From: Mucilaginibacter sp.
Lineage (GTDB): Bacteria; Bacteroidota; Bacteroidia; Sphingobacteriales; Sphingobacteriaceae
Direction of reading: 5' to 3'
NCBI RefSeq assembly: GCF_028288205.1
Contig: NZ_JAQBOD010000048.1
Span: 124,001 to 188,000, forward strand
DNA length: 64,000 nt
The stretch's first letter is position 1. Each line of letters starts with the position of its first letter. Positions 1 through 9,651 of this stretch are shown here, piece after piece. Under the pieces are notes generated by a model. It did not search any database, was not told the origin of the DNA, and saw only the letters and a list, made by a program, of their open reading frames with translations. A program made the position numbers and the translations under genes.

Positions 1-363
1 GCTCCTTAATATCGTGCTGATGCCTGATGAAAAATCAACATAAGTGGTATTATACTGGTTAGCCAGCGGGTTGGCCTGGAAGATTACCACATTTTCAATA
101 GGTCGTTCTGTTGTAAATAAGGTCTTGTCTTTATTAAAAATTAATTTACCCTTAAACTTTACAAATTGAGGCTGGTTTTTTTGATATTGCTCAAACGCCT
201 GGTTACTAAATACATCATTTTTATTTAACAAGCCACGTGCTATGGCAAACATGTTTATGGTTTTGTCGTACTCAATAGTACCTGTGGTTATAAATTTAGC
301 ATGCTGGGCCACAACCGTGCTGCCGGTTAATAAGCCAATAAAAAATATAATAATTGCTTTCAT
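1..363 (-). CDS. GLPGLI family protein, 3' part cut by window edge
   Basis: The frame opens at an ATG at 363 and stays open to base 1, so the C-terminal part lies outside the window. The first 19 residues form a signal peptide ending in VVAQ, followed by a segment beginning TTGTIEYDKTINMFA. A short secreted protein opening with a G-x-I-x-Y strand is typical of the GLPGLI family (TIGR01200), a Bacteroidota-only group of unknown function often encoded beside SusC-like outer-membrane barrels. The barrel gene at 370-3153 stops only 6 bases upstream, so the two are almost certainly one operon. The family call rests on this N-terminal pattern and on context. Confidence 0.7.
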   Translation of the reverse strand, partial: MKAIIIFFIGLLTGSTVVAQHAKFITTGTIEYDKTINMFAIARGLLNKNDVFSNQAFEQYQKNQPQFVKFKGKLIFNKDKTLFTTERPIENVVIFQANPLANQYNTTYVDFSSGISTILRS

Positions 364-369
364 GATATG

Positions 370-3153
370 TTATTTTTTAGCGGTATCAGTAGTACCAAAT
401 TTTGTAAAGTCATAAGTAACAGTAAACATCAAATACCGGTGAATTTGGTTATACGTGGTTTGGGTAGTGTAACTGTAACCCGAGTATCTTGTATTTTGAT
501 CCTGGTTGAGCAGGTTACTTGCTACTATGGATAATTTTAAATTCTTTTCTTTCAGGAACATTTTACCGAAAGATGCGTTCCACAAAGTACGGCTACTGGC
601 AGGCAGATTTTTTGTCGCGCCAGTATACCTATCACTAATATCTGACGATATTGTATAATTAGCGGGTAGATAAATAGTTGCCTGTCCGTTTAAGTTATAG
701 CCAAAGGCATTATTATTATTACTGTTATTAGGCGAAATATTTTGCAGGGTATAATTAGGTCCGCCGTTTAAATAGATACTGTATTTGCTGGCCTTATATT
801 TGTTAAACCCAATTGACGCATTGTAATTATTAGTATGAGTTGTAGTTAAAATACCATTATTATAATTATAATAAACATTACCACCCTCATTTAAAGACGC
901 ATTTATATTCATATCCCAAGCCTGTATTTTTGTACCTCCATTTACTGATAAGTTATAATTATAAGGAGTTTTATTAGTTAAATTAATAAACTGTGTAACT
1001 TGTTTACCTGTTGTTATATCATAACTACTATTACTACTTATCTCGTTGGAGGTCATGTTGAAATTACCGCTTATTGAAAAGTTTTGGTTGGTTATTGGAT
1101 AATTGGCTGTATACCGGGCATTGATACGGTTAGTAAATGCCGGTATTAAGTTAGGGTTACCAACAAAAATATTTAACGGATTTGCATTGCTTTTTAAGGG
1201 TTGTAACTGTCCTATCTGGGGCTGTATCGTATTACCATTATAGTTAACATTAAATACTTTGGTTTGCGATACGCGATACTGGTAAGTTGCCTGCGGCATC
1301 CAGTTAACAAAATCTCTTTTATAAGCTATGCCTGTAAACTCATCAACCTGTTTAAAATTTACAATGGATGTACGGGTACCGAAGGTGATAATAGAAGTTC
1401 CGGTACGATAGTTAAACACGGCACCTAATTGATTGGTTAACTGGTCAAATTTATAATCATTACTATAAACAGGGTCAAATACATCATAATTGCCTGAAGT
1501 TGACTTATTGAATGACTCCCTGTCAGATGTGCTGTTATTTAACCCGGTACCATAATTAAAAGTAAGGGCAAATTTCTTGGTTATTGGTTCAGTGTAGGTC
1601 ATGTTACTATTCAATACCGTGCTGATAAGTGTAGTAGGTTTATATTGATTAACTATACTATCCGTACTTGTTGAGGTGTAAAATATGTCATTGTATTGAT
1701 AGGCAGTAGAAGTGCTTTTGGTATAAGTACCATTCACATTCCAGGAAAAGGTACGGCCAATAGTTTTAAATTTCTTGGTATAAAACGCACTGGCATTAAA
1801 TAGTTGCTGGTCGCCTTTACTGCTATTGGTATTGGTATTTCTATTTATTAAGGTATTATTACCATCGGATAAAGAAGTAACACCATTACTATGCGAATCT
1901 GTATTTTTATCCGTACCGTTAACGTCAATTTTAAGGTTGGCGGTTGGGCTTAACGCGGTTAAATAAACGGCATCCAGTTTTTGCCTGAAAGTAAAATTAT
2001 GCGAGTGAGAAACGTTATCCGTATTAGATATATCGTTACCCAAAGTACGCTGCTGTAAGGTTGTCTGATCTGTGTTAACTTCTAACGATCCAGCTTTATA
2101 ATTGGTATTGATGGATTGCTTATCGTTATTCCACTTATTGTCATAATGTACGCCCGAAGTTCTGGATAACGGCACACCTGTACCAAAATAGGTACCAAAG
2201 CCACCATCTACGTCGTCCTGTCCGCCAAATATGCTAATGCCTCCACCGTCATCACTTATCTGCACGTTACTGCCTGATGTGCCTAACTTTGCGTTGTCCT
2301 GAAAACCCAGGCCCTGTTTACCATCGTTAGCCGTAGTAGCATAGGCCGAAAATTTGGCTTTATTTTTAAAACGGTTATACATGGCCTGCACTTCATTATA
2401 CCTATTTGTGCCCAGCCCGGCATCAATTTTGCCAAAAGTGCCATTCTTTTTATCTTCTTTAAGCTTAACATTAAGCACTTTATTTTTTACCCCATCGTCT
2501 ATCCCGGTAAACGCGGCCTGGTCGCTTTTTTTATCATACACCTGTATTTTATCTACCATGTCGCCGCGCAAATTTTGGGTAACCAGTTTAGGGTCATCCC
2601 CAAAAAACTCTTCACCATCAACCAATACCTTACTTATCTTCTCGCCCTGAAAAGTTATCTTTCCATCCTTATCAACCTCCATACCCGGCAATTGCTTTAG
2701 CAGGTCCTCTACCTTCGAGTTAGGTTGTATTACATAAGCTTTGGCATTAAATTCGGTAGTATCTCCCTTAATTTTAATAGCACTTACCGTTCCCTTTATA
2801 ATTACCTCCTGTAATATCCGCGATTTAAGGCCCATGCTTATATTGCCAAAGTTATGCGTCTTATTAGCAGGTGTAATGTTAAAGCCTTCTACATAATCTG
2901 CATAGTCGGGGTAGGTAATTAATAATAAATAATTGCCGGCTGGTAAGCCGTTCATGGCAAAAGAACCATCATCTGCAGCATGGGTGAATTTAACAAGGAT
3001 AGAATCTTTTGCATCTAATAAGGTAACGGTGGCTGTTAATTTAGCTTTGGCAACTGTATCAACAGTAAAACCTCTTATACTGTACGAATTTTGCGCAAAG
3101 GAGGTAAAAACGCATAGGCAGAGCACAATGGTTGCCAGGGTTGTGAATTTCAT
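370..3153 (-). CDS. Outer membrane beta-barrel protein (TonB-receptor-like, CarboxypepD_reg domain)
   Basis: This 927-residue protein has a signal peptide (about 1-20, ending FTSFAQ). A carboxypeptidase-regulatory-like beta-sandwich follows (about 25-105), then a plug-like region (about 110-235, with IKGDTTEFNAKAY and VLVDGEEFFGDDPK), then a long Asn/Thr-rich beta-barrel to the C-terminus. This order matches the Bacteroidota outer membrane beta-barrel family (OMP_b-brl_3), relatives of TonB-dependent receptors. No TonB box is obvious, so active transport is not certain. It is probably the first gene of an operon with the GLPGLI gene at 1-363. A palindromic motif upstream (3181-3235) is shared with the nearby PadR gene and suggests control by that regulator. 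The substrate cannot be told from sequence. Confidence 0.85.
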   Translation of the reverse strand: MKFTTLATIVLCLCVFTSFAQNSYSIRGFTVDTVAKAKLTATVTLLDAKDSILVKFTHAADDGSFAMNGLPAGNYLLLITYPDYADYVEGFNITPANKTHNFGNISMGLKSRILQEVIIKGTVSAIKIKGDTTEFNAKAYVIQPNSKVEDLLKQLPGMEVDKDGKITFQGEKISKVLVDGEEFFGDDPKLVTQNLRGDMVDKIQVYDKKSDQAAFTGIDDGVKNKVLNVKLKEDKKNGTFGKIDAGLGTNRYNEVQAMYNRFKNKAKFSAYATTANDGKQGLGFQDNAKLGTSGSNVQISDDGGGISIFGGQDDVDGGFGTYFGTGVPLSRTSGVHYDNKWNNDKQSINTNYKAGSLEVNTDQTTLQQRTLGNDISNTDNVSHSHNFTFRQKLDAVYLTALSPTANLKIDVNGTDKNTDSHSNGVTSLSDGNNTLINRNTNTNSSKGDQQLFNASAFYTKKFKTIGRTFSWNVNGTYTKSTSTAYQYNDIFYTSTSTDSIVNQYKPTTLISTVLNSNMTYTEPITKKFALTFNYGTGLNNSTSDRESFNKSTSGNYDVFDPVYSNDYKFDQLTNQLGAVFNYRTGTSIITFGTRTSIVNFKQVDEFTGIAYKRDFVNWMPQATYQYRVSQTKVFNVNYNGNTIQPQIGQLQPLKSNANPLNIFVGNPNLIPAFTNRINARYTANYPITNQNFSISGNFNMTSNEISSNSSYDITTGKQVTQFINLTNKTPYNYNLSVNGGTKIQAWDMNINASLNEGGNVYYNYNNGILTTTHTNNYNASIGFNKYKASKYSIYLNGGPNYTLQNISPNNSNNNNAFGYNLNGQATIYLPANYTISSDISDRYTGATKNLPASSRTLWNASFGKMFLKEKNLKLSIVASNLLNQDQNTRYSGYSYTTQTTYNQIHRYLMFTVTYDFTKFGTTDTAKK

Positions 3154-3180
3154 AATTTAGGTTTAGGTTGGTTCAATATA

Positions 3181-3235
3181 TAACTAAATTCTTAGTAAAT
3201 CACGTAACGATTTTATTACTAAACTTAGTTATGTA
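3181..3235 (-). promoter_or_regulatory. Operator-like paired palindromes upstream of the barrel operon
   Basis: Two related imperfect palindromes face each other here: TAACTAAATTCTTAGTAA (3181-3198) and TTACTAAACTTAGTTA (3216-3231). The second lies within TAAACTTAGTTATGTA (3220-3235), which matches 14 of 16 bases of a site upstream of the PadR gene (4487-4502). The pair sits 28-82 bases upstream of the barrel ATG. A role as regulator binding site is inferred. No TAnnTTTG -7 box was found at this start. Confidence 0.45.
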
Positions 3236-3430
3236 TTGGCTTTTTAAATGTAAAGGATAAAAAGCATCATTCTTATTATTTAACATTCGTTAACATAATT
3301 AACAAATGATTGGTAATCAATTATTTGTTGAATTTTGGTCGTAAACCTCTTCATAAGTTTTCGCAATACTGCATTACATGATATAAGTAATCCTGTAACC
3401 ATAGTTTTTGTTGCTCGGTTGGTTTCATAA

Positions 3431-4117
3431 TTATACAATGCTTATTTTAAATTCATCCCGATATATTTTATAATAGGCAGCGGCGTGTATTGTATACGCT
3501 GTAAAAATCATAGTTAAAACAATCGGACCTGCTTTTTTAAACCAATCTGTAGATATATCATTAGCAAAGATGTGTTGAAATGCTGCGAATAAGATAATTA
3601 ATGGCACGATACTATATTTTAACCATGTAAATCCAGTATCCTTAACTGACCTTTTAGAATTACCAAACACGTAACCAAAGCATACGATATAACCCAACCT
3701 GATATATCTTATATTATTTAATATTGATTGAAAAAGAGACATAGCAATAGCTATCCAAAAAAATAAAGAAAAATTGAACCATGCTTGCTTAACAAACCAA
3801 TAAATTATTATTGAGCTTATTATAAAAATACTAATTGATGGAAATTTTAAACACTCCATCAGATAGTTCCAATATCTTTTTTTCATTTCCACCAAGGTTT
3901 CCTGCTGATACCTTGCCTCTATAACCGGTATATTTCCAAGCCCACCAAAGTCTTCCTCTATGATATTATTTAAGGCCGTATAAAAAGATATATTTTCAGG
4001 ATATCCTTCTAAAGCGGTTAGTATGTGGTCATAAAACTCGGCATACGTTTCACGGTACGCTAAATATTCCCGTAAATATTCACCTAAAAAAAATTGCTGA
4101 TCGGCTGTTGGTTTCAT
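3431..4117 (-). CDS. Membrane protein co-encoded with a PadR regulator, function unknown
   Basis: This 228-residue protein has a soluble N-terminal part (about 1-90, acidic, rich in Tyr and Glu) followed by about four hydrophobic segments (near 93-109, 116-132, 168-184 and 197-214). The N-terminal layout resembles small proteins encoded directly downstream of PadR regulators in Bacteroidota, but I do not recognise a named family. Its ATG overlaps the PadR stop codon by 4 bases (ATGA), so the two are translationally coupled. It may sense or respond to membrane conditions together with PadR, as an inference from the overlap alone. Confidence 0.7.
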   Translation of the reverse strand: MKPTADQQFFLGEYLREYLAYRETYAEFYDHILTALEGYPENISFYTALNNIIEEDFGGLGNIPVIEARYQQETLVEMKKRYWNYLMECLKFPSISIFIISSIIIYWFVKQAWFNFSLFFWIAIAMSLFQSILNNIRYIRLGYIVCFGYVFGNSKRSVKDTGFTWLKYSIVPLIILFAAFQHIFANDISTDWFKKAGPIVLTMIFTAYTIHAAAYYKIYRDEFKISIV

Positions 4118-4452
4118 TTCACAGCGGGTTTAATGTTTAATATATTTTGCAGCTGATCAATAAATGCCTGGGCTTCGTTAATTTTATCGGTTGCTTCTTT
4201 GCCGCCATGCCCGGTAAGCTGGTAATATTTTCGGGCGCGGCCATCTACAATCTCCACAGTAGCTTTTAAAAGGCCCTCGGCCTGTAGTTTATGCAACGCG
4301 GGGTAAAGCGCACCCTCTGTAAGCATGATACCGCCTTCGGATGCTTCCTTAACTTTTTGTGTTATCTCATAGCCATACATCCGGTTGTTGCCTTCCAGTA
4401 GCTTTAAAATAATAGTATGCAGGGTGCCTTTTAATAATGGATTCGTGCTCAT
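4114..4452 (-). CDS. PadR family transcriptional regulator
   Basis: The 112-residue product has the PadR winged-helix layout: an opening helix (8-20), MYGYEI (25-30), the recognition-helix region GALYPALHKLQAEGLL (47-62) and the wing RKYYQLT (74-80), then a short C-terminal dimerisation helix. The length fits the small PadR-s2 type. These proteins usually repress their own operon and nearby genes. A site overlapping its likely promoter (4487-4502) recurs upstream of the outer-membrane barrel operon at 3220-3235, which makes that operon the natural target. The ligand is unknown. Confidence 0.9.
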   Translation of the reverse strand: MSTNPLLKGTLHTIILKLLEGNNRMYGYEITQKVKEASEGGIMLTEGALYPALHKLQAEGLLKATVEIVDGRARKYYQLTGHGGKEATDKINEAQAFIDQLQNILNIKPAVK

Positions 4453-4459
4453 GATAAAA

Positions 4460-4502
4460 CAAACATATAAATAATTATATATATAATAAACTTAGGTATA
4501 TA
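4460..4502 (-). promoter_or_regulatory. Promoter and candidate autoregulatory site of the PadR operon
   Basis: Read on the minus strand, 4467-4460 gives TATGTTTG, an exact match to the Bacteroidota -7 consensus TAnnTTTG, 8 bases before the ATG. The motif TAAACTTAGGTATATA (4487-4502, plus-strand reading) begins about 20 bases further upstream, where the -33 element should lie. A bound repressor there would block the promoter. The near-identical copy at 3220-3235 supports a shared regulator. Confidence 0.45.
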
Positions 4503-4526
4503 AATTTAAAAGTAATTTTTACAGCG

Positions 4527-4652
4527 CGTCATTGAACAAAGCAATCTCTGCAACAGACATTCAACAAGAAAATTTCATTTAGCGATAGCCGGAACGACCA
4601 TTCAGGACATTGATTAGCAAGTGCAGAGATTACTTCGTTCCTCGCAATGACG
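4527..4652. repeat. Dispersed-type inverted repeat element (CGTCATTG...)
   Basis: The left arm (4527-4552) begins CGTCATTGAACAAAGCAATC and ends CTCTGCA. The right arm (4622-4652) is its inverted partner, ending CCTCGCAATGACG. They pair except for a short indel and single changes, around a 69-base centre. The arm sequence CGTCATTGCGAGGAACGAAG resembles interspersed palindromic repeats known from many bacterial genomes. It lies between the PadR promoter and the gyrB terminator and contains no gene. Confidence 0.6.
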
Positions 4653-4671
4653 TGGTGATAACAAAACAAAA

Positions 4672-4694
4672 AAAGCCGCTCAAAAAGCGGCTTT
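4672..4694 (-). terminator. Intrinsic terminator of gyrB
   Basis: A 9-bp perfect stem (AAAGCCGCT / AGCGGCTTT) with a 5-base loop lies 38 bases after the gyrB stop. On the minus strand it is followed directly by TTTTGTTTTGTT, the U-rich tail expected of a rho-independent terminator. Confidence 0.85.
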
Positions 4695-4732
4695 AAAAAT
4701 TCAACAAATTCCGAAATCGAACTTCCGAAATC

Positions 4733-6697
<1,965 letters not shown>

Positions 6698-6713
6698 TTA
6701 AAAAAATAACTCA

Positions 6714-6721
6714 CAAAAGTA
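6714..6721 (-). promoter_or_regulatory. Likely -7 promoter box of gyrB
   Basis: The minus strand reads TACTTTTG, an exact TAnnTTTG match, 22 bases upstream of the gyrB ATG. I found no convincing -33 TTTG at standard spacing, so this rests on the -7 box and its position. Confidence 0.45.
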
Positions 6722-6812
6722 CGCATTTTGCCGCAAATATTTGCTATTGTTGATAAAAATGACCCGATATGAACAAGCAGCCCAAATGATTAGGATACTT
6801 GTTATGAAAGTT

Positions 6813-6820
6813 TATCTTTG
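6813..6820 (+). promoter_or_regulatory. Likely -7 promoter box of the OmpH-like lipoprotein gene
   Basis: TATCTTTG matches TAnnTTTG and lies 79 bases before the ATG at 6900. The nearest TTG (6799-6801) is closer than the usual -33 spacing. Confidence 0.4.
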
Positions 6821-6899
6821 TGAAAAAAAATATTAAAAATGATGCCTGGTTTTTATAGTGAAATCTCATCATTATCATCAAAAAAACAAACCAATTTAA

Positions 6900-7496
6900 A
6901 TGAAAACTTCGGGTTCTATTTTTACAAAAACCGTTTTAGGTTTATTAATCGCCGGTAGCATGGCAGCCTGTAATAACAATAAAGCAGGTAATGCGCCGGC
7001 TACAACAACTACAGCAGCTTCGCCGGGTACAGAAACAACTGTATACGTACAGTCTGATACTTTATTAAGTAAATATGAATATGCAAAAGATATGAGCAAA
7101 CGCCTGCAGGATAAAGGCAAAAGTGCACAATCAGATGTTGCTTCAAAAGAAGAAGCATTTAAGCGTGAAGTTGTTGAATATCAAAAAAATGCGGCAACAA
7201 TGCCTGCTGATAAGCGCCAGGCTACCGAGCAGCGCCTGCAACGTGAAAAACAGGAGTTTGATCAGTATCAGCAAAGAGCCGGTGCAGAGTTTCAAAATGA
7301 GCAGGGCACCGAAACCGGCAAGCTTTATGATAAATTAACCGAATTTGCCAAAGCTTATGCTAAAGAAAAAGGATATAAAGCAATTTTAACTTATTCAAAA
7401 TCAAACCCAAGTGTATTATATGTTGACCCAAGTTTAGATATAACTGCCGAAGTTGTTAAAAAACTGAATGATGCTTACGCAAAGGATAAAAAATAA
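6900..7496 (+). CDS. OmpH/Skp-like periplasmic chaperone, probable lipoprotein
   Basis: The 198-residue protein has an N-terminal hydrophobic segment ending SMAAC (Cys 25), a plausible lipobox. A Thr/Ala-rich linker follows, then an OmpH-type region: a strand reading VYVQSDTLLSKYEYAKD, a long charged coiled coil (about 65-150), and a closing part containing AYAKEKGYKAILTYS. Skp/OmpH proteins hold unfolded outer-membrane proteins in the periplasm. Classical Skp is soluble, so lipid anchoring would be a variation. It has its own promoter box and a terminator at 7513-7551, so it seems monocistronic. Confidence 0.85.
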   Translation: MKTSGSIFTKTVLGLLIAGSMAACNNNKAGNAPATTTTAASPGTETTVYVQSDTLLSKYEYAKDMSKRLQDKGKSAQSDVASKEEAFKREVVEYQKNAATMPADKRQATEQRLQREKQEFDQYQQRAGAEFQNEQGTETGKLYDKLTEFAKAYAKEKGYKAILTYSKSNPSVLYVDPSLDITAEVVKKLNDAYAKDKK

Positions 7497-7512
7497 TTTA
7501 AACTAAAAAAAA

Positions 7513-7551
7513 GAAAACCCCGGCTTAGTTCAAGTCGGGGTTTTCTTTTTT
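7513..7551 (+). terminator. Intrinsic terminator after the OmpH-like gene
   Basis: A 14-bp stem (GAAAACCCCGGCTT with AAGTCGGGGTTTTC, one G-T pair) with loop AGTTC is followed by a run of six T (7546-7551). It begins 17 bases after the stop codon. Confidence 0.9.
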
Positions 7552-7632
7552 AGAGGAGCAAGAAAAAAAGTCAGGAGTATAATACTTATTCCTTATCTTG
7601 ATTCTTGTATCTTAACTCTTGACTTTAAAAAC

Positions 7633-8106
7633 ATGAGCAACCACGAAAAATTTATGCGGATGGCGATCGACCTGTCCGAATACAATGTGAAAGAAGGGCA
7701 AGGCGGACCGTTTGGCGCCGTGATTGTAAAGGACGGTATGGTATTGGCCCGCAGTGCCAATAAGGTTGTATCTAATAATGATCCTACAGCTCATGCCGAG
7801 GTTTCGGCCATACGCCTGGCCTGCCAGGAGTTGGACACGTTTAGCTTAGACGGTTGCGAAATATACACCAGTTGCGAACCCTGCCCTATGTGCCTGGGTG
7901 CTATTTATTGGGCCAAAATAGATAAGATATACTACGCCAATACTAAAGCTGATGCCGCGGAAATTGGTTTTGACGACCACTTTATTTATCAAGAGCTTGA
8001 CCTGCCAATGGAAAAACGCAAGCTGCCCATAGTGCAATTAATGCGCGATGAAGCTTTGAGCGCATTTAAGCTTTGGAGTGAATCGGAAAGTAAGACGGAT
8101 TATTAA
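7633..8106 (+). CDS. guaD: Guanine deaminase, CDA-fold nucleoside deaminase
   Basis: The 157-residue protein carries the zinc-deaminase signature HAE (54-56; zinc His and proton-shuttle Glu) and CEPCPMC (81-87; zinc Cys 84 and Cys 87). The segments GGPFGAVIVKDG (24-35), NDPTAHAE and GFDDHFIY (112-119) follow B. subtilis GuaD, which converts guanine to xanthine, more closely than tRNA adenosine deaminase TadA. It stands alone between two terminator-like elements. The deaminase fold is certain. The guanine substrate is inferred from the FDD segment and the C-terminal region. Confidence 0.88.
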   Translation: MSNHEKFMRMAIDLSEYNVKEGQGGPFGAVIVKDGMVLARSANKVVSNNDPTAHAEVSAIRLACQELDTFSLDGCEIYTSCEPCPMCLGAIYWAKIDKIYYANTKADAAEIGFDDHFIYQELDLPMEKRKLPIVQLMRDEALSAFKLWSESESKTDY

Positions 8107-8197
8107 GCCCCTCCCAACCCTCCCCGGTAGGGAGGGCTTTTAAAAGCGCGCGCTACATTAAAGTCTCCCCTACCGGGGGAGATTTAGAGGGGGCTTA
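8104..8197. repeat. Nested inverted repeat and bidirectional terminator between guaD and hslR
   Basis: Two arms that are inverse copies of one another (about 8104-8140 and 8160-8197) begin TAAGCCCCTCCC and end GAGGGGGCTTA. Each arm has its own hairpin: CCCTCCC/GGGAGGG (8118-8136, followed by CTTTT) and TCTCCCC/GGGGAGA (8164-8182). The element overlaps both stop codons of the convergent genes and could terminate transcription from both sides. Similar CCGGTAGGGG palindromes occur between genes in many Bacteroidota. Confidence 0.65.
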
Positions 8198-8605
8198 TTC
8201 CTCTTCCTTCTTCTTTTTAAACATACCATCCTGCAAATCATCAATCTCACGCCTGTCCCGTTTAGTGGGGCGGCCCGTGCCCCTGTCCCGTTTTAATACC
8301 GGGGCGTGAAACATAGATTTAAATGCAGGTGTTTGCTCAACCGGGGTAATATCTTCATAATAGCCAACGGCGGTTTTTGCATCTGTACGGCTTTCTAACA
8401 GTCCGGTTACTCTAATTATTTTACGGTCGGGGCCCTTTGATACCTGGTAGGTTTCGCCCAGTTTAACCTCGTGCGATGGTTTGATGTTGTTACCCTCCAG
8501 CTTTACGCGCCCGGCCTTGCAGGCATCAGATGCCAGCGTACGCGTTTTAAACAGGCGTATGGACCATAGATATTTATCTATTCGGAGTTTTTCTTTTTCG
8601 GGCAT
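8195..8605 (-). CDS. hslR: RNA-binding S4 domain protein, Hsp15-like
   Basis: The 136-residue protein opens with an S4 domain (RIDKYLWSIRLFKTRTLA, then GRVKLEGN, about 8-55) and ends in a highly charged tail rich in Lys, Arg and Glu. That is the layout of Hsp15/HslR, which binds 50S subunits carrying stalled nascent chains. A -7-like box (TATTTTTG, minus strand, 8623-8616) lies about 10 bases before the ATG, so the leader would be very short. It ends convergently with guaD inside the shared repeat. Confidence 0.88.
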   Translation of the reverse strand: MPEKEKLRIDKYLWSIRLFKTRTLASDACKAGRVKLEGNNIKPSHEVKLGETYQVSKGPDRKIIRVTGLLESRTDAKTAVGYYEDITPVEQTPAFKSMFHAPVLKRDRGTGRPTKRDRREIDDLQDGMFKKKKEEE

Positions 8606-8725
8606 AATTCTTCAGCAAAAATAAAAATGATTTCTCAGATAGCATCAGTATTTACATCCACATTATCCTTATACTAACAAATCTCCTCAAAATTCCTTTA
8701 ATTTGTCGAAAGTTTAAATTTATCA

Positions 8726-9541
8726 ATGCAAGACCTACAAAAACTAATTGAACAGGCCTGGGAAGACAGGAACCTGTTAGCTTATAACGAATATACTGAT
8801 GCCATTGAAACCGTTATTGAACGGCTTGACAAAGGCGAAATACGTGTTGCCGAACTAATTGGCACCCGCTGGCACACAAACGACTGGATAAAGAAAGCGG
8901 TAATATTATATTTCCCTATCCGCACCATGGAAGAGATAAAAGTTGGACCTTTTGTATTTCATGATAAAATGAAATTAAAAACCGACTATAAGGCAACCGG
9001 CGTACGTGTTGTCCCTCATGCTGTGGCACGTTATGGAGCGTATATAGCAAAGGGAGTTATCCTGATGCCAAGCTATGTAAACATTGGCGCTTATGTTGAT
9101 GAAGGCACTATGGTTGATACCTGGGCAACTGTAGGTTCATGTGCGCAAATTGGCAAGCATGTTCACCTGAGTGGTGGCGTAGGTATTGGCGGTGTCTTAG
9201 AACCCGTGCAAGCGGCCCCGGTTATTATTGAAGATAATTGCTTTTTAGGCTCAAGGGCCATAGTGGTAGAAGGTGTGCATGTAGAACACGAAGTTGTTTT
9301 AGGCGCCAATGTGGTTTTAACCGCATCAACCAAAATAATTGATGTTACAGGGAGCAGCCCGGTTGAATATAAGGGCCGCGTACCATCGCGCTCGGTTGTT
9401 ATTCCGGGTTCATACACTAAAAAATTCCCTGCCGGCGATTTCCAGGTTCCTTGTGCTTTAATTATTGGCAAACGCAAAGAATCAACCGATAAAAAGACAT
9501 CGTTAAATGATGCTTTGAGGGAAAATAATGTGGCTGTTTAG
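8726..9541 (+). CDS. dapD: 2,3,4,5-tetrahydropyridine-2,6-dicarboxylate N-succinyltransferase
   Basis: The 271-residue product matches DapD in length and layout: an alpha-helical N-terminal part, then a left-handed beta-helix of hexapeptide repeats (about 100-235, including VNIGAYVDEGTMVDTW and the segment after AQIGKHVHLSGG), and a short C-terminal domain. DapD succinylates tetrahydrodipicolinate in the lysine and diaminopimelate pathway, using succinyl-CoA in the cytoplasm. No other dap gene is nearby. The stop codon abuts a long inverted repeat (9542-9650). Confidence 0.96.
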   Translation: MQDLQKLIEQAWEDRNLLAYNEYTDAIETVIERLDKGEIRVAELIGTRWHTNDWIKKAVILYFPIRTMEEIKVGPFVFHDKMKLKTDYKATGVRVVPHAVARYGAYIAKGVILMPSYVNIGAYVDEGTMVDTWATVGSCAQIGKHVHLSGGVGIGGVLEPVQAAPVIIEDNCFLGSRAIVVEGVHVEHEVVLGANVVLTASTKIIDVTGSSPVEYKGRVPSRSVVIPGSYTKKFPAGDFQVPCALIIGKRKESTDKKTSLNDALRENNVAV

Positions 9542-9650
9542 GATTTAGAGATTAGAGGTTAAAGATTAGAGATTAGTTAAGCATAGTTTGCAGCAACTTA
9601 CTTCTAATACATTGCATCTAATCTCTAATCTTCAATCTCTAATCTCTAAT
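9542..9650. repeat. Long AT-rich inverted repeat between dapD and the GT9 gene
   Basis: The arms 9542-9576 and 9618-9650 are inverse copies with only a few differences, built from repeats of AGATTAGAGATTAG and its complement. About 41 bases lie between them. The element fills the whole gap, from the dapD stop to two bases before the next ATG. A transcript crossing it would fold into a hairpin of more than 30 bp. It lacks a GC-rich stem and U-tail, so it is not a standard terminator. Confidence 0.8.
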
Positions 9651-9651
9651 A

